Part shown: piece after piece, positions 49,416 to 49,691 of the stretch
How positions within the stretch are numbered: position 1 is the stretch's first letter
Layout: every line of letters starts with the position of its first letter
NCBI GenBank assembly: GCA_029099685.1
Contig: JAQXOO010000017.1
Location: 1-49,691, forward strand
DNA: 49,691 nucleotides
DNA from: Clostridia bacterium
GTDB lineage: Bacteria; Bacillota; Clostridia; Oscillospirales; Butyricicoccaceae
Direction: 5' to 3'
The notes under the pieces: model-generated
What the model was told of the DNA's origin: nothing
Seen by the model: the letters and a program-made list of their open reading frames with translations, nothing else
Database searches by the model: none
Program-made: the position numbers and the translations under genes

Positions 49416-49452
49416 AAAAAGCCTTGAAAGCCTTGTGTTTTCAAGGCTTTTT
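49416..49452 (+). terminator. Intrinsic terminator of tRNA-Trp
   Basis: AAAAAGCCTTGAAA / TTTCAAGGCTTTTT, stem of 14 with T-rich end. The following 49460-49550 contains short direct repeats (ACGGCCAAA twice, GTGTGTCA twice), possible debris of an integration site next to the tRNA. Confidence 0.8.
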
Positions 49453-49550
49453 GCTGTTTTTGGGGGTCTCGCAAATACGGCCAAAAACGGCCAAATATGG
49501 CATAAAAGTGTGTCAAAAGTGTGTCAGAAAAAAGGAGGGTTTCCCCTCCT

Positions 49551-49691
49551 TGAAGTGATCCCGAAAAGTTAGACAATATTAGAAAGAAAAAATTGTTCAA
49601 GCAGCCGAAAGGGCTTGTTGTCTGTGAAGAGCAGGCGGCAAGCCCTTTAGCTTTGCCTTGATACGGTGGTTATTGTAATAGTCCAGATAAG
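49551..49691 (-). mobile_element. IS3-family insertion sequence end, inverted copy (partial)
   Basis: Begins TGAAGTGATCCCGAAAAGTT, the terminal inverted repeat, and is the exact reverse complement of the left end of the window apart from three extra bases at the edge. It is inserted about 140 bases beyond tRNA-Trp. Confidence 0.85.
49597..49691 (-). CDS. IS3-family transposase, C-terminal end only (second copy)
   Basis: The minus-strand frame reads YLDYYNNHRIKAKLKGLPPA and continues to TGA, identical to the fragment at 3-92. The rest of the gene is beyond the window edge. Confidence 0.8.
   Translation of the reverse strand, partial: YLDYYNNHRIKAKLKGLPPALHRQQALSAA

Noticed and set aside
49298-49600. 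100-codon open frame antisense to tRNA-Trp
   Set aside because: DLNPRHAVLETAALPTELYP is the standard false translation of a tRNA complement.
1-49691. Composite transposon made by the two inverted IS copies
   Set aside because: The interval is full of housekeeping genes (alr, pst, smpB/ssrA, fakA, tRNAs), and both ends cut inside the IS at the window edge, so an assembly break is the simpler reading.

Overview
The window looks like a chromosomal contig from a GC-rich, Gram-positive gut member of the Clostridia, most likely Oscillospiraceae (a Flavonifractor/Lawsonibacter-like relative). This is inferred from gene content: sortase-linked LPxTG pilins, an Asp23-FakA pair, ECF-type RibU behind an FMN riboswitch, SmpB next to tmRNA, a heterodimeric ABC exporter, PduL, and GGAGG ribosome sites. 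Both ends are the same IS3-family element in inverted orientation. The assembly therefore probably stops at copies of a multicopy insertion sequence. The left copy cuts an acetyltransferase gene and the right copy lies just past tRNA-Trp.

Layout. 1-4.2 kb: IS end, GNAT remnant, two-subunit ABC exporter (minus strand). 4.3-6.2 kb: alr (minus) and pduL (plus). 6.3-11.1 kb: pstS, then pstCAB with its own promoter, an atypical HAD protein and a divergent PAP2 protein. 11.2-15.7 kb: an AT-rich VOC gene, a GH3 hexosaminidase, a small unknown protein, pyroglutamyl peptidase, a VanY-type carboxypeptidase and a dead SH3-like gene. 15.7-17.2 kb: an AT-rich minus-strand operon of unknown function, made of a 21-residue cationic peptide, an exported protein and a small CxxC protein, behind a near-consensus promoter flanked by a palindrome. 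17.2-18.2 kb: smpB and ssrA.

18.2-29.6 kb, between ssrA and tRNA-Arg, reads as a decayed genomic island. It has a tyrosine-integrase tail beside ssrA, a serine-recombinase tail, a frameshifted small gene, a three-gene pilus operon (1810-residue adhesin with Cys/His repeats, major pilin, class C sortase), and a MATE efflux gene killed by an amber codon and a 3' deletion but still carrying a two-hairpin leader.

29.7-40 kb is ordinary plus-strand chromosome: AI-2E family permease, DUF6512-like membrane protein, ABC-F ATPase, a tightly coupled run (WYL regulator, HAD phosphatase, pseudouridine synthase, methyltransferase), a MalY/PatB lyase and an ABC-2 transporter. 40-44.1 kb (minus): ribU with its FMN riboswitch, nagA, pepT and a lipoprotein. 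44.3-49.4 kb (plus): a membrane-anchored LysM-G5-M23 endopeptidase whose promoter carries a WalR-type box, Asp23/FakA, EpsC-type serine acetyltransferase and tRNA-Trp.

Several genes touch cell-wall turnover (alr, GH3, VanY, M23, nagA), and pstSCAB and ribU provide nutrient uptake. The parts most likely to be new are the peptide/exported-protein operon at 15.7-17.2 kb and the Cys/His-repeat adhesin. No rRNA, CRISPR array or intact phage was seen.
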